DNA of 64,000 nt from Aedoeadaptatus ivorii (GCF_900638585.1 NZ_LR134523.1:391001-455000), one strand, 5' to 3'. Positions 49,067 to 60,985 are shown, counted from the stretch's first letter. A program made the numbers and translations. Notes: generated by a model from the letters alone, not told the origin.

Positions 49067-52000
49067 TTGAGCAATAACGAACTATTTCATTCCATTAAAA
49101 TCGGATTGGCCTCGTCGGAAAAAATCAGATCCTGGTCGTACGGGGAGGTAAAAAAACCCGAGACCATCAACTACAGAACCTTAAAACCCGAAAAAGAAGG
49201 TCTGTTCTGCGAAAAGATCTTCGGTCCCACCAAGGACTGGGAGTGTTCCTGCGGAAAATATAAAAGAGTCCGCTATAAAGGCGTCGTCTGCGAAAAATGT
49301 GGCGTCGAAGTCACCAAGGCGAAGGTGCGCCGGGAACGTATGGGCCATATCGAACTGGCCGCTCCGGTTTCCCATATCTGGTACTTTAAGGGCATCCCCT
49401 CCCGCATGGGCCTGATTTTAGACATCAGCCCCCGGGCGCTGGAGAAGGTATTGTACTTTGCTTCGTATATCGTAACCAAGGTAGAGCCGGGCGAAACCCA
49501 TCTCTACGAAAAGCAGCTTTTGACCGAGACCGAATACCGCGAATACCGCAAGGAATTCGGCGACAAGTTCGAGGCGAAGATGGGCGCCGAGGCGATCCGC
49601 GACATTTTGCGTCGTACGGATCTCGATGCCATCGCCAAGGAATTGCGCGAGCAGATGGAAGATGCCACCGGACAAAAGCGGGTGCGCATTACCCGTCGAC
49701 TCGAAGTTATCGAGGCATTCCGCAAATCGGGCAATAAGACCGAGTGGATGATCCTCGACTGCATCCCGGTTATTCCGCCGGAGCTGCGCCCCATGGTGCA
49801 ACTCGACGGCGGGCGCTTTGCCACCTCGGACTTAAACGACCTGTATAGACGGGTCATTAACCGAAACAACCGGCTGCGCAAGCTGATGGACATCGGCGCA
49901 CCGGAAATCATCGTACGAAACGAAAAGCGTATGCTGCAAGAATCCGTAGACGCATTGATCGACAACGGCAGACGGGGCCGCCCCGTCACCGGCGCCGGCA
50001 ATCGGCCGCTCAAGAGCCTTTCGGAGATGCTCAAAGGGAAGCAAGGGCGCTTTCGTCAAAACCTCCTCGGAAAGCGCGTCGACTACTCCGGTCGTTCGGT
50101 TATCGTCGTAGGTCCGCAGCTGAAATTCTACCAATGCGGTCTGCCGAAAAATATGGCGCTCGAGCTCTTTAAGCCCTTTGTGATGCGCGAACTCGTCGAG
50201 CGCGAACTCGCCCACAATATCAAGAGCGCAAAGCGCATGGTAGAGCGGGTGCGCCCCGAAGTGTGGGACGTATTGGACGATGTCATCAAAGACCATCCCG
50301 TTCTCCTGAACCGGGCGCCTACGCTGCACAGATTGGGGATCCAGGCGTTTGAACCCGTGCTCGTAGAGGGCAAGGCGATCAAGCTGCACCCCTTGGCGTG
50401 TACGGCCTACAACGCCGACTTCGACGGCGACCAAATGGCGGTCCACTTGCCCCTTTCGGCGGAAGCCCAGGCGGAAGCGCGTCTATTGATGCTCTCCACC
50501 AACAATATCTTGGCCCTAAAAGACGGTAAGCCCATCACCACGCCTTCTCAGGATATGGTCTTGGGAACCTATTATCTCACCCTCGACCGAAAGGACGCCG
50601 TAAAGGGCGACGGCTACACCTTTACTGACGTCGACGAAATGATCCACGCCTACGAAAGCGGCTATCTGCACTTGCACTCCCACGTCAAGGTGCGTCGCTT
50701 TAAGGACGCCGAGGACAAGCGCGGAAAGATCGTAGAGAGCACCGTGGGACGCTTTTTGATCAATGAGGTCATTCCGCAAGACCTCGGTTTCGTAAACCGA
50801 AAGGAAGATCCGTATAGTCTCGAAGTCGATAAGACCATCGACAAGAAGCTCCTCGGAAGAATCATCGACCGTTGCTATAAGCTCCACGACAATCTGGAGA
50901 CGGCGGAGTTCCTCGATAAGATCAAGAGCATGGGGTACCACTACTCCACCATCGGCGCCATGTCCATTTCCATGGGCGACGTCGAGATCCCCGAAGAGAA
51001 ACAGGAAATTCTGGACAAAGCCGATGCGGATGTTACCAAATACGAAAAGGCGTTCCGCAAGGGCCTTATCAGCGACGAAGAGCGCTACGAACACGTCATC
51101 GACATTTGGAACGAGGCGACCGACCACCTGACGAATAAGGTTATGGAAGGCTTTGGCGAACTCAACAATATCTTTATCTTCGCCGATTCCGGCGCGCGGG
51201 GTTCCAAGAACCAAATTCGGCAGCTCGCCGGTATGCGGGGCCTGATGGCATCGCCCTCGGGTCGTACCATCGAGGTGCCGATCACTTCGAACTTCCGCGA
51301 AGGTCTCGACGTATTGGAATTCTTTATGTCGACCCACGGTTCTCGGAAAGGTCTAGCGGATACGGCGCTGAGAACGGCGGACTCCGGATATCTTACCCGA
51401 CGCCTCGTCGACGTGTCGCAACAGGTTACCGTCACCGAAGACGACTGTGGCACGAAAGAATACATCGTCGCCAAGGACTTTAAGGACGGCCGCGAGATGA
51501 TTGAAGAGCTGGGCGATCGGATCACCGGCAGAACCGCCTACGAAGACGTATTTCATCCGGAAACCGGAGAAGTCCTCGCCCATGCGGACGAACTCATCAC
51601 CGGCGATATGGCCGATGCCATCGTCGAAGCGGGGATCGACAGCGTAAAAATTCGCTCCATCCTCGGCTGTCACAGCGAGCACGGCGTCTGCGCCAAGTGC
51701 TACGGCCAAAACCTCGCCACCGGCAGAACCGTCGGCATCGGCGAGGCGGTGGGCGTCATCGCGGCACAATCCATCGGCGAGCCCGGTACCCAGCTGACCA
51801 TGCGTACCTTCCACACCGGCGGGGTCGCGGCGGCGGCGGACATCACCCAGGGTCTTCCCCGGGTTGAAGAACTCTTCGAGGTGCGTAAGCCCAAAGGGCT
51901 TGCCATCATCGCGGAGATCGACGGTACCGTAGAAATCAAAGAGACCGCGAAGAAGCGCGAGATCGTCATCACCGGTGAAAACGGCGAATCCGAATCCTAC

Positions 52001-52606
52001 AATGTCGTCTACGGCGCGCGCATCCGCGTGAAAAATGGAGACTACGTAGAAAAAGGCGAAGAACTCACGCAGGGTTCCGTCTATCCCCAAGACCTCTTGC
52101 GGGTAAAGGGCGTCACCGGCGTGCAGGAATATATCGTAAAAGAAGTGCAGCGGGTATACCGACTGCAAGGGGTAGACATCGACGACAAGCACATCGAAGT
52201 CATCGTCAAACAGATGATGGGCAAAATGCGCATCGAAGATGCGGGAGACACCGAACTCCTTCCCGGCAGCATGGTCACCAAATTGCGCTTTGAGAGGGCA
52301 AACGAAGAAGCCGAAGCAGAAGGACTTCGTCCGGCGATCGGCGAGCCCACCCTGTTGGGAATCACCAAGGCGTCTCTTGCGACGGAATCCTTCTTATCCG
52401 CTGCCTCCTTCCAAGAGACCACCCGCGTCCTTACCGATGCGGCGATCCAAGGCAAGCAGGACTATCTGCAGGGCCTGAAGGAAAATATCATTATCGGCCA
52501 ACTGATTCCGGCGGGTACCGGCGTGCGCAAAAACGCCGAAGTCTATCTGGAGGAGGAAAACCTCGCAGAAGAAAACTTCAAACTGCTGGAAGAGGCACAG
52601 GCATAA
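49067..52606 (+). CDS. rpoC: DNA-directed RNA polymerase subunit beta'
   Basis: 1179 aa. N-terminal zinc finger [19 protein letters not shown], the active site [12 protein letters not shown] with its three Asp, trigger-loop region and the second zinc site are present. TTG start at 49067 with AAAGGAGAG upstream. Co-transcribed with rpoB; a terminator follows. Confidence 0.98.
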   Translation: MSNNELFHSIKIGLASSEKIRSWSYGEVKKPETINYRTLKPEKEGLFCEKIFGPTKDWECSCGKYKRVRYKGVVCEKCGVEVTKAKVRRERMGHIELAAPVSHIWYFKGIPSRMGLILDISPRALEKVLYFASYIVTKVEPGETHLYEKQLLTETEYREYRKEFGDKFEAKMGAEAIRDILRRTDLDAIAKELREQMEDATGQKRVRITRRLEVIEAFRKSGNKTEWMILDCIPVIPPELRPMVQLDGGRFATSDLNDLYRRVINRNNRLRKLMDIGAPEIIVRNEKRMLQESVDALIDNGRRGRPVTGAGNRPLKSLSEMLKGKQGRFRQNLLGKRVDYSGRSVIVVGPQLKFYQCGLPKNMALELFKPFVMRELVERELAHNIKSAKRMVERVRPEVWDVLDDVIKDHPVLLNRAPTLHRLGIQAFEPVLVEGKAIKLHPLACTAYNADFDGDQMAVHLPLSAEAQAEARLLMLSTNNILALKDGKPITTPSQDMVLGTYYLTLDRKDAVKGDGYTFTDVDEMIHAYESGYLHLHSHVKVRRFKDAEDKRGKIVESTVGRFLINEVIPQDLGFVNRKEDPYSLEVDKTIDKKLLGRIIDRCYKLHDNLETAEFLDKIKSMGYHYSTIGAMSISMGDVEIPEEKQEILDKADADVTKYEKAFRKGLISDEERYEHVIDIWNEATDHLTNKVMEGFGELNNIFIFADSGARGSKNQIRQLAGMRGLMASPSGRTIEVPITSNFREGLDVLEFFMSTHGSRKGLADTALRTADSGYLTRRLVDVSQQVTVTEDDCGTKEYIVAKDFKDGREMIEELGDRITGRTAYEDVFHPETGEVLAHADELITGDMADAIVEAGIDSVKIRSILGCHSEHGVCAKCYGQNLATGRTVGIGEAVGVIAAQSIGEPGTQLTMRTFHTGGVAAAADITQGLPRVEELFEVRKPKGLAIIAEIDGTVEIKETAKKREIVITGENGESESYNVVYGARIRVKNGDYVEKGEELTQGSVYPQDLLRVKGVTGVQEYIVKEVQRVYRLQGVDIDDKHIEVIVKQMMGKMRIEDAGDTELLPGSMVTKLRFERANEEAEAEGLRPAIGEPTLLGITKASLATESFLSAASFQETTRVLTDAAIQGKQDYLQGLKENIIIGQLIPAGTGVRKNAEVYLEEENLAEENFKLLEEAQA

Positions 52607-52607
52607 C

Positions 52608-52634
52608 AAAAGCTCCGCGAAAGCGGAGTTTTTT
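52608..52634 (+). terminator. Terminator after rpoC
   Basis: CTCCGC/GCGGAG stem with GAAA loop, extended by A-T pairs, then TTTTTT. Confidence 0.92.
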
Positions 52635-52636
52635 AT

Positions 52637-52691
52637 TTGACGGGACGGCCAAAACGTGGAATAATTTTACAATACGTATTGTAAAATTATT
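52637..52691 (+). promoter_or_regulatory. bioY promoter with 32-bp perfect palindromic operator
   Basis: TTGACG (52637-52642), 17-base spacer, AATAAT (52660-52665). An exact 16+16 inverted repeat spans 52660-52691: AATAATTTTACAATAC and its complement. The -10 hexamer lies in its left arm, so a bound repressor would block transcription. It does not contain the GTTAAC half-site usual for BirA operators. Confidence 0.7.
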
Positions 52692-52704
52692 CGGAGGTAT
52701 TCTT

Positions 52705-53244
52705 ATGAAAACAAAACATTTGACCACCGTCGCCATGTATTTAGCCCTCATTATACTGAGCGGCATGATCGCCATCCCCATGCCCGTCGGCGTGCCCGTG
52801 GTGCTGCAGAATATGATGCTGTTTATGGCCGGGGGCATCCTCGGGAAAAAGTACGGCACTCTCACCGCCGCCGTCTTTGTCCTCGCCGTGGCATTGGGTT
52901 TACCGGTGCTTCCCGGCGGTCGCGGCGGCGCGGCGGTATTTTTCGGCATATCGGGGAGCTTTTTTATCGGCTATGTGCTCGCGCCCTTCTTGGTGGGCCT
53001 TGCGCTCGAAAAATATACGAAGCGAAACTTCCTTACATTTTTTATCGTCTATTTTCTCTTCGGCGCGGTGCTTATCAATCTGACCGGCCTTTTGAGTATG
53101 TCGATCCACAGCGGGGGGATAAAGCCGGCGCTCGTAGCGATGGCGGGATTTTTGCCCATCGATACATTAAAAGCGGCCTTCGCCGCCTGGGTCAGCGAAC
53201 GGATCTATGCGACGGGAAAGCTGAATGCCTTTATCGGATCGTGA
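52705..53244 (+). CDS. bioY: Biotin transporter BioY
   Basis: 179 aa with about six membrane segments. The conserved start helix MYLALIILSGMIAIPMPV and LQNMMLFMAGGILG, then VALGLPVLPGGRGG, are the BioY signature of the substrate-binding S component of ECF biotin importers. GGAGG precedes ATG 52705. It stands alone between rpoC and rpsL with its own regulated promoter; the shared ECF module is not here. A weak CCCG/CGGG hairpin follows at 53250-53262. Confidence 0.93.
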   Translation: MKTKHLTTVAMYLALIILSGMIAIPMPVGVPVVLQNMMLFMAGGILGKKYGTLTAAVFVLAVALGLPVLPGGRGGAAVFFGISGSFFIGYVLAPFLVGLALEKYTKRNFLTFFIVYFLFGAVLINLTGLLSMSIHSGGIKPALVAMAGFLPIDTLKAAFAAWVSERIYATGKLNAFIGS

Positions 53245-53270
53245 AAAATCCCGAAAATCGGGTAAAAACC

Positions 53271-53299
53271 TTGCTTAACGGCATAAATGGTGGTATACT
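53271..53299 (+). promoter_or_regulatory. Promoter of rpsL-rpsG-fusA-tuf
   Basis: TTGCTT (53271-53276), 17-base spacer, TATACT (53294-53299); transcription would start near 53306, giving a leader of about 105 bases. Confidence 0.7.
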
Positions 53300-53327
53300 A
53301 CTCGAGTGTAAATCGACAGGAACGTGG

Positions 53328-53350
53328 AACTACCCGAAAGGGTAGTTTTT
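53328..53350 (+). terminator. Leader terminator hairpin before rpsL
   Basis: AACTACCC/GGGTAGTT stem with GAAA loop and T-run, inside the leader about 60 bases before the rpsL start. Suggests transcription attenuation of the str operon. Confidence 0.7.
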
Positions 53351-53410
53351 CATGAGTGAAAATCGATTTGTGCTGTTAGATTTTACTTTATTTCAAAGGA
53401 GGTGCACTCA

Positions 53411-53827
53411 GTGCCTACAATTAATCAACTCGTCAAGAGAGGTAGAAAGAAGATGGAGACCAAGTCCAAATCTCCGGCTTTGGGCTTCAACTACGATTCC
53501 TTGAAGAAAGAACAAACCGTGGTCAACTCCCCGCAAAAGCGAGGTGTTTGCGTGGCGGTACGTACCGTAACCCCGAAGAAGCCGAACTCCGCGCTTCGTA
53601 AGGTTGCCCGTGTACGTCTTTCCAACGGATACGAAGTAATGGCGTATATCCCCGGAATCGGACACAATCTGCAAGAACACAGTGTCGTATTGATTCGCGG
53701 CGGCCGTGTTAAGGACCTCCCCGGTGTGCGTTACCACATCGTGCGCGGTTCCCTCGATACCGCCGGCGTAGACGGAAGAATGCAAGCTCGTTCCAAATAC
53801 GGAGCGAAGAAACCGAAATCGAACTAA
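53411..53827 (+). CDS. rpsL: 30S ribosomal protein S12
   Basis: 138 aa; [13 protein letters not shown] start and [17 protein letters not shown] centre are standard, with the lysines of the streptomycin region in the sensitive form. Start chosen at GTG 53411 with AAAGGAGG upstream. Confidence 0.97.
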   Translation: MPTINQLVKRGRKKMETKSKSPALGFNYDSLKKEQTVVNSPQKRGVCVAVRTVTPKKPNSALRKVARVRLSNGYEVMAYIPGIGHNLQEHSVVLIRGGRVKDLPGVRYHIVRGSLDTAGVDGRMQARSKYGAKKPKSN

Positions 53828-53923
53828 TCAAAGAGCACAAACTATTTTCATAGATGCTCTTGGCACACGACATTTGTCGAGTACCGATGATTTTTCTCAA
53901 CCAATAGTTAAGGAGGGAAGAGA

Positions 53924-54394
53924 ATGCCAAGAAAAGGACATATCCCCAAGAGGGAGGTCATGCCCGATCCCGTGTATGAGGATGTCGTAATCACCAAACT
54001 CATCAACAACGTTATGTTGGACGGCAAGCGCGGCACGGCACAAAAAATTGTTTACGGAGCCCTGGATTCCGTACATGAAACCACCGGCGAAGAAGCACTC
54101 GAAGTATTTTACAGAGCGCTCAACAATGTAATGCCGGTGTTGGAAGTAAAATCCCGCCGTATCGGCGGTGCGACCTATTTGGTCCCCATGGAAGTGCGTC
54201 CCGAAAGAAGACAAACCCTGGGTCTTCGCTGGATTATCCGCTATGCGAGACAACGCGGCGAAAAGACCATGGTAGAACGTCTTTTTAAAGAAATTATGGA
54301 TGCTTCCAACGGACTGGGCGGCGCCGTCAAGCGAAAAGACGAAATGCATCGTGCGGCTGAAGCCAACAAGGCCTTCGCCCACTACAGATGGTAA
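53924..54394 (+). CDS. rpsG: 30S ribosomal protein S7
   Basis: 156 aa; [18 protein letters not shown] opens the protein and LPM-like [19 protein letters not shown] is conserved. AAGGAGGG precedes ATG 53924. The 96-base gap after rpsL holds an AGAGCA/TGCTCT hairpin, a possible site for S7-type feedback (known in E. coli, unproven here). Confidence 0.97.
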   Translation: MPRKGHIPKREVMPDPVYEDVVITKLINNVMLDGKRGTAQKIVYGALDSVHETTGEEALEVFYRALNNVMPVLEVKSRRIGGATYLVPMEVRPERRQTLGLRWIIRYARQRGEKTMVERLFKEIMDASNGLGGAVKRKDEMHRAAEANKAFAHYRW

Positions 54395-54409
54395 GAAAGG
54401 GGAAAATAC

Positions 54410-56497
54410 GTGGCTAGAGAAGTGCCGCTTAAGAAAGTACGCAATATCGGAATCATGGCGCACATCGACGCCGGTAAAACGACGACGACGGAGCGTATCC
54501 TGTATTATACCGGTCGCATTCACAAGATCGGCGAGACCCACGACGGTGGGGCACAAATGGACTGGATGGAACAAGAGCAGGAGAGAGGGATCACCATCAC
54601 TTCTGCCGCGACAACGGCCCATTGGAAGGGGTATCGGCTGAACATCATCGACACCCCCGGCCACGTCGACTTCACGGTAGAAGTGGAACGTTCCCTGCGG
54701 GTACTCGACGGTGCGGTCGCACTTTTCGACGCGAAGAGCGGGGTAGAACCGCAATCCGAAACCGTTTGGAGACAAGCGGATCGCTACCACGTACCCAGAA
54801 TTGCCCACATCAATAAGATGGACGTCACCGGCGCGGACTTCTTCCGTTCCGTAAAGACCATCGACGAAAAACTCCACGGAAATCCCGTTCCCATCCAAAT
54901 TCCCACGGGCGCCGAAGAAGATTTTATCGGGATGATCGACCTCGTTACCATGGAAGCTGAAATCTACAAAGACGACATGGGAACCGAAATCGAAATCACC
55001 GAAGTTCCCGAAGAATACAAGGCTTTGGCAGAAGAGTGGAGAGAAAACCTCGTCGAAAAAGTATCCGAGTTCGACGAAGACTTGATGATGGCGTATCTCG
55101 AAGGGGAAGAATTTAGCCAAGAGGATCTGAAACGTGCCATTCGTAAGGGAACCCTCGCCGTAGAAATGACCCCGGTAACTTGCGGGTCTTCCTACAAGAA
55201 CAAAGGGGTTCAACTCCTGTTGGATGCGATCCTCGACTATCTTCCTTCTCCCCTGGACGTACCCGCCATCGGCGGCGTACTGCCCGACAGCGAAGAGACC
55301 GACGAGCGCCACGCATCGGACGAAGAACCTTTCTCCGCATTGGCATTTAAGATCGTCACCGACCCCTATGTAGGTAAGCTCTCCTACTTCCGCGTCTACT
55401 CCGGTACCTTAAAAGCGGGTAGTTATGTCTATAACTCCAGCAAGGGCAAGAGAGAACGCGTGGGTCGTATCCTCTTGATGCACGCCAACAAGCGAGAAGA
55501 AGTCGACGAAATCTATGCAGGAGAAATCGCCGCGGCCGTAGGATTGAAAGACACCACGACCGGGGACACTCTCTGCGACGAAAAAGAGCAAATTATCCTC
55601 GAAAAGATGGAATTCCCGGAACCGGTTATCTCCGTAGCTATCGAACCGAAGACCAAGGCGTCGCAAGACAAAATGTCCATCGGTTTGCAAAAGCTGTCGG
55701 AAGAAGACCCGACCTTCCGTACCTATACGGATGAAGAGACCGGACAAACCATCATCGCGGGCATGGGCGAGTTGCACTTGGACATCATCGTCGACCGCCT
55801 GCTCCGCGAATTCAAAGTCGAAGCGAACATCGGCAGCCCGAAGGTATCCTACCGAGAAGGCATCACCTCCGCCGCAGAAGGCGAAGGAAAATTCGTACGT
55901 CAATCCGGTGGTCGCGGTCAATACGGCCACGCCAAAATCCGCATCGAGCCCTTGGAAGCCGGCGGAGGATTTGAATTTGAAAACAACATCGTCGGCGGTA
56001 GCATTCCAAAGGAATTTATCGGACCGACCCAACAAGGTATCGAAGAGACCATGCAAAACGGGATTCTCGGCGGTTATGAAGTACTCGATGTAAAGGTTAG
56101 CCTTTACGACGGTTCTTACCACGACGTCGACTCCTCGGAGATGGCGTTTAAGATCGCCGGCTCCATGGCTCTGAGAGATGCGCTTTCCAAGGCGAATCCG
56201 ATTCTTCTTGAACCGGTCATGAAGGTCGAAATCACTACGCCTGAAGAGTATATGGGGGATGTTATCGGCGACATCAACTCCCGTAGAGGTCGTATGGAAG
56301 GTATGGAACTCGTAGGCGGCGCGCAAATCGTCACCTGCTTTGTACCCCTTGCGGAAATGTTCGGCTATGCAACCAGCTTGCGTTCCAACACCCAAGGTCG
56401 TGCAAACTACTCCATGCAATTCGACCACTATGAACAAGTTCCGAAGAACGTATCGGAAGAAGTGCTCAACGGAAAGAACAAAAATAAAGAAGCGTAA
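54410..56497 (+). CDS. fusA: Elongation factor G
   Basis: 695 aa. G1 [16 protein letters not shown]3 DTPGHVDF and G4 NKMD are complete, followed by the domains II-V typical of the translocation factor. GTG start at 54410 with AAAGGGG upstream. Strong codon bias. Part of the str operon. Confidence 0.97.
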   Translation: MAREVPLKKVRNIGIMAHIDAGKTTTTERILYYTGRIHKIGETHDGGAQMDWMEQEQERGITITSAATTAHWKGYRLNIIDTPGHVDFTVEVERSLRVLDGAVALFDAKSGVEPQSETVWRQADRYHVPRIAHINKMDVTGADFFRSVKTIDEKLHGNPVPIQIPTGAEEDFIGMIDLVTMEAEIYKDDMGTEIEITEVPEEYKALAEEWRENLVEKVSEFDEDLMMAYLEGEEFSQEDLKRAIRKGTLAVEMTPVTCGSSYKNKGVQLLLDAILDYLPSPLDVPAIGGVLPDSEETDERHASDEEPFSALAFKIVTDPYVGKLSYFRVYSGTLKAGSYVYNSSKGKRERVGRILLMHANKREEVDEIYAGEIAAAVGLKDTTTGDTLCDEKEQIILEKMEFPEPVISVAIEPKTKASQDKMSIGLQKLSEEDPTFRTYTDEETGQTIIAGMGELHLDIIVDRLLREFKVEANIGSPKVSYREGITSAAEGEGKFVRQSGGRGQYGHAKIRIEPLEAGGGFEFENNIVGGSIPKEFIGPTQQGIEETMQNGILGGYEVLDVKVSLYDGSYHDVDSSEMAFKIAGSMALRDALSKANPILLEPVMKVEITTPEEYMGDVIGDINSRRGRMEGMELVGGAQIVTCFVPLAEMFGYATSLRSNTQGRANYSMQFDHYEQVPKNVSEEVLNGKNKNKEA

Positions 56498-56512
56498 AGC
56501 AGGAGGACAATT

Positions 56513-57706
<1,194 letters not shown>

Positions 57707-57716
57707 GAACCGAAAG

Positions 57717-57749
57717 AGAAAGAGCGCGGCACGCCGCGTTCTTTTTTTG
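57717..57749 (+). terminator. Terminator after tuf
   Basis: AAGAGCGCGG with CCGCGTTCTT around a short CACG loop, then seven T. Confidence 0.9.
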
Positions 57750-57793
57750 TGGGTAAATGGCTGTGGTGGCGTTGTGCGCTATTAGAAACAAAG

Positions 57794-57889
57794 GGTACGT
57801 CGTGCGTTTCGGCAATGGCTTCGTTGCATACCCCTTGTAGGGAGAGAGATCTTTCGACGCGGGGCTTCGTCCCTTGCTCAAGATGACAA
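57794..57889 (+). repeat. Intergenic repeat, copy A (96 bp)
   Basis: First of three 96-bp copies (57794, 59258, 59538) running from GGTACGTCG to AGATGACAA. It ends in CTTGCTCAAGATGACA, the reverse of the TGTCATCCTGAGC motif found near 57916, 59378 and 59430. Confidence 0.75.
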
Positions 57890-57990
57890 AGAGGGCGGTT
57901 CGTGAAAAAACAATTGTCATCCTGAGCGGAGGGTAGCTGGTATAATGATTTTAGACACGGCCTTAGTTACCTCAGCAAAGGAGGAGACAT

Positions 57991-58329
57991 ATGTCGAAAG
58001 GAAGCAGAAGAGTTTTCACAAAAGAATTCAAACTCGATATCGTGGAAAAGAAGCTGTCAAATATCTACTCCACGAAAGAAATCTGTGAGATTTATGATCT
58101 GAACCGACAGACTGTATGGCGTTGGGTAAAGGAATTTAAGAAAAACGGTCCGCTTGCTTTTGATTCCAAAGCAGTTGTTCCCGGGAATGAGCTCAAAGCA
58201 TTGAAAAAAGAAATCGAAGAACTCAAAATGGAGAACGAAATCTTAAAAAAGCCGAAGCATACTTTGCGCGCCGACAACAGACAAAATAAACTTTGCCATT
58301 GTCCATTTATGCCAATATCCGTTGCGTAA
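57991..58329 (+). CDS. IS3-family transposase OrfA
   Basis: 112 aa in the given frame. A helix-turn-helix (SNIYSTKEICEIYDLNRQTVWRW) and a leucine-zipper-like segment (LKALKKEIEELKMENEILKK) bind the IS ends. The slippery heptamer A_AAA_AAG at 58245-58251 is the standard site for a -1 shift into OrfB, but the -1 frame (AEAYFARRQQTK) meets TAA at 58287. The real OrfA end is therefore near the slip site or at 58329. Confidence 0.85.
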   Translation: MSKGSRRVFTKEFKLDIVEKKLSNIYSTKEICEIYDLNRQTVWRWVKEFKKNGPLAFDSKAVVPGNELKALKKEIEELKMENEILKKPKHTLRADNRQNKLCHCPFMPISVA

Positions 58330-59125
58330 AGTATGCGAAATCATAAAAATCCCCCGATCTTCTTACTATTATCGCTTGAAACATCCCCTGAAGCCCCTAT
58401 ATTCCAAAGAAGAGATGCGTCTGGTGATAGAGGCATTTCATCGCCATCACGGGTCTTTTGGTCGTAGACATTTAAAAAAGATCTTGGAAAAGGAAGATTG
58501 CCACTATTCGGAATGGAAAATTTCCCGTATTCTGAAAATGAATGGCTTGCAAGCAAAATACGGCAGGAAGAAAATCCACAATGTCCACACAAGTCCCCAT
58601 ACAAAGCGCTATATTCAGGAAAATCTGTATGCCAAACTTTCTTCGCAGGAAAAGAAGCAAGAAATTTGGTCCACCGATTTTACGGAAATAAAAGTGGAAA
58701 ACAAAACGTATTACGTTTGTGGCATTCTTTCGATACAATCGAAAGTCTTGGTGGGATATGCGAAATCCTCGAAGAACAATACAGCGGTGGCACTGGAAGC
58801 ATTAAACGATGCCCTCGAACGCTATGAAAAACCGTATATGATCCTTACGGATCGAGGAAGTCCGTTTGTGAGCAAGAACTTTCATCGGACATTAGAAGAA
58901 AATGGAATCCTCCATTCCATGTCCCGGCCGCATCGGCCCGCTGATAACATCTTTATTGAGACCTTTTGGCAGACGATGAAAGTGGAGATGGGAAAGATAT
59001 CCGCCTTCACCAAAAACCAAGTGGATATGATGTTCGATTATTACTTTTATTACTACAATCATCTGCGTCCCCACTCCTCGATTGGATACAAGACGCCGAT
59101 GGAAGAATGGAATGAACGTCACTAA
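58322..59125 (+). CDS. IS3-family transposase OrfB (DDE integrase core)
   Basis: 267 aa from TTG 58322; the frame is open upstream to about 58268 (DKINFAIVHLCQYPLRKVCE). DDE residues are in WSTDFTEIK, LTDRGSPF and IFIETFWQTMK, with the HHRPHSSIGYKTP-like end (HLRPHSSIGYKTP). Relative to OrfA it is two -1 steps away, so one base has probably been lost between 58251 and 58280 and the OrfAB fusion cannot form normally. Confidence 0.88.
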   Translation: MRKVCEIIKIPRSSYYYRLKHPLKPLYSKEEMRLVIEAFHRHHGSFGRRHLKKILEKEDCHYSEWKISRILKMNGLQAKYGRKKIHNVHTSPHTKRYIQENLYAKLSSQEKKQEIWSTDFTEIKVENKTYYVCGILSIQSKVLVGYAKSSKNNTAVALEALNDALERYEKPYMILTDRGSPFVSKNFHRTLEENGILHSMSRPHRPADNIFIETFWQTMKVEMGKISAFTKNQVDMMFDYYFYYYNHLRPHSSIGYKTPMEEWNERH

Positions 59126-59164
59126 AAGTTGGAAAAGTTTGTCCAAAACATTGTACCAATTAAA

Positions 59165-59356
59165 CGCCGAAGGCGGAGTCGAACGGATCTCCGAGTGCTA
59201 TTGCGGGACGCCTGTTTGTATGGTACCTATTGTGTGTCTTATCCCCAAAAAAGAGAAGGTACGTCGCGCGGTCCGTCATCGGCCTCGTTGCGTACCTCTT
59301 GTAGGGAAAGAGATCTTTCGACGCGGGGCTTCGCCCCTTGCTCAAGATGACAATGG
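59165..59356 (+). repeat. Intergenic repeat, copy B (192 bp)
   Basis: From CGCCGAAGGCGGAGTCGAAC to CAATGGGA; nearly identical to copy C 279-280 bases downstream and containing the 96-bp module. It begins seven bases after the IS right end. Conceptual ORFs inside it are not genes. Confidence 0.8.
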
Positions 59357-59443
59357 GATGTGACGTGGAAAACATTTGTCATCCTGAGCGGAATCGGGCC
59401 GCTCCGTAGGCTATTGCACCCCCATTCCTGTCATCCTGAGCGA

Positions 59444-59636
59444 CGCCGAAGGCGGAGTCGAACGGATCTCCAGTTAGCTATTGCGGGACGCCTGTTTGTA
59501 TGGTACCTATTGTGTGTCTTATCCCCAAAAAAGAGAAGGTACGTCGCGCGGTCCGTCATCGGCCTCGTTGTGTACCCCGTGTAGGGAGAGAGATCTTTCG
59601 ACGCGGGGCTTCGTCCCTTGCTCAAGATGACAATGG
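59444..59636 (+). repeat. Intergenic repeat, copy C (193 bp)
   Basis: Second copy of the long form, here preceded by the complete TGTCATCCTGAGCGACGC start that copy B lacks. The region 59159-59809 otherwise holds no supported gene. Confidence 0.8.
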
Positions 59637-59809
59637 GAACGGTCGTGCGATCGTAAAACCCTTACTGCGAAAAGGCCATATAAAGTCCGCGTAAAGACCC
59701 TGAAAAATATCGTGCTGCAACCCCGATTGAAGTATAAGATTCGTCGAAGCGTATTGCGAAGAATCCACCGATCCGATAAGATAAAACGAGACAAAAAAGA
59801 GGTGGAAGA

Positions 59810-60856
59810 ATGAAATATATTAAAATTGCCGTAGTCACCCTGGCGATTCTGGTACTGGCCGGCGGGCTGGCGTTGGGATACAGGATCCAGGGCGGATTTT
59901 CACAAAGCGGCAAAGTCAGCAAAGAGGATGTGGCGCAGGCCAAAGAAAAGATCGACGCCATGGATACCACTAATCCCTTTAACGGCGACGATCCCCTGCA
60001 TATCCTCTTGTTCGGCATCGACAAGACGGCGACGACGGATATGAGCGCAGAAAAGAATCCGACCCGAAGCGACGTGATCATGCTGGTGACCATCGACCCG
60101 GTTACCAAGCGGGCGCAGCTCTTGTCCCTACCCCGAGACACCTATGTAAACATTGAGGGACACGAGGGAAAGACCAAATTGGGGCACGCCTACGCCTATG
60201 GCGGCGAAGCATTGGCTGAAAAGACGGTCGAGGAGTTCTTAGACGTGCGGATCGACTACTATGCCACCGTAGACTATGAAGCCGTAAAGCGACTCGTAGA
60301 CGCCGTGGGCGGAATCGAAGTCGATATTCCCTTCGACTATACCTACGAGGATACCTACGTGGTACCCAATCTGAAGATCGATTTTAAGAAGGGCAAACAG
60401 AAGCTGAACGGAGACGATGCGGTTCGGTATCTTCGTATTCGGAAGATCTACGAGAATCAGGACATAGATCGCATTCAAGTCCAGCAAAAATTCATGATGC
60501 AGCTTTTTGACAAGCTAAAGCATCCCGCCATGCTCCTAAAAGTTCCGGAGTTGATCGACATCACCCTCGAGAATGTCGAAACCAATTTGAACTACGGCCA
60601 ACTGGCGTATCTGGCGCAGTTCAGCTTGGGGATGGGCGGCGAAGACATCCAAACCGACACCCTCGTCGGAGAAAACAAAAGGATCGGAGAAGTCGAGTAC
60701 TACATTGTCGATCAAGATACCGCGCAAGAACAGGTGAAGCGGTTTTATGGCGGAAAGGGCAGCTATTTCCGAGAAATAGAAGCCAAGAAGGAAAAAGCCA
60801 CCACAGATACAGACGATGCGGTGAAAGAGGCGCGGGAAGCCGAAACCGAAGAATAA
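59810..60856 (+). CDS. LytR-CpsA-Psr (LCP) family cell-wall ligase
   Basis: 348 aa. One N-terminal membrane segment (residues 5-23), then the extracellular LCP domain with LLFGIDKT, SDVIMLVTIDP, LLSLPRDTYV, GKTKLGHAYAYGG and VGGIEVDIPF; conserved Arg/Asp residues bind the polyprenyl phosphate. These enzymes attach teichoic acids or other glycopolymers to peptidoglycan. The C-terminal tail is charged and low-complexity. GAGGTGG precedes ATG 59810. Confidence 0.92.
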   Translation: MKYIKIAVVTLAILVLAGGLALGYRIQGGFSQSGKVSKEDVAQAKEKIDAMDTTNPFNGDDPLHILLFGIDKTATTDMSAEKNPTRSDVIMLVTIDPVTKRAQLLSLPRDTYVNIEGHEGKTKLGHAYAYGGEALAEKTVEEFLDVRIDYYATVDYEAVKRLVDAVGGIEVDIPFDYTYEDTYVVPNLKIDFKKGKQKLNGDDAVRYLRIRKIYENQDIDRIQVQQKFMMQLFDKLKHPAMLLKVPELIDITLENVETNLNYGQLAYLAQFSLGMGGEDIQTDTLVGENKRIGEVEYYIVDQDTAQEQVKRFYGGKGSYFREIEAKKEKATTDTDDAVKEAREAETEE

Positions 60857-60858
60857 AG

Positions 60859-60921
60859 ACACCCTTTTCGAATTTGCGAACGAACTACGGTTCGCCGAGG
60901 ATTCGAAGGGGTGTTTTTTTT
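60859..60921 (+). terminator. Terminator after the LCP gene
   Basis: ACACCCTTTTCGAAT (60859-60873) pairs with ATTCGAAGGGGTGT (60901-60914) with one bulge, a nested GCGAAC/GTTCGC stem, then a long T-run. Confidence 0.85.
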
Positions 60922-60985
60922 TATGCAAAGAATGGGGTATAAGAAGCGAACACCTTTGTAAACAACCACAGCTTAGGAGGATAGT

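Larger units (their letters stand above)
57938..59158 (+). mobile_element. IS3-family insertion sequence (about 1.22 kb, frameshifted)
   Basis: Two overlapping transposase frames are bounded by imperfect inverted ends: TGGTATAATGATTTTAGACA on the left (57938) and the complement of TGGTACAATGTTTTGGACA on the right (to 59158), differing by one indel and two bases. No clear target duplication is seen. The element lies in the middle of the repeat family and its A+T content is higher than the flanking genes. Confidence 0.85.

Noticed and set aside
59165..59636. CRISPR-like repeats
   Set aside because: Only two long copies, far too long and without short regular spacers or cas genes; they are ordinary dispersed repeats.
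59082..59694. Short ORFs repeated twice with a VCLIPKKEKVRR segment
   Set aside because: They lie within the intergenic repeats and are duplicated with them; no ribosome site and no conservation beyond the repeat.
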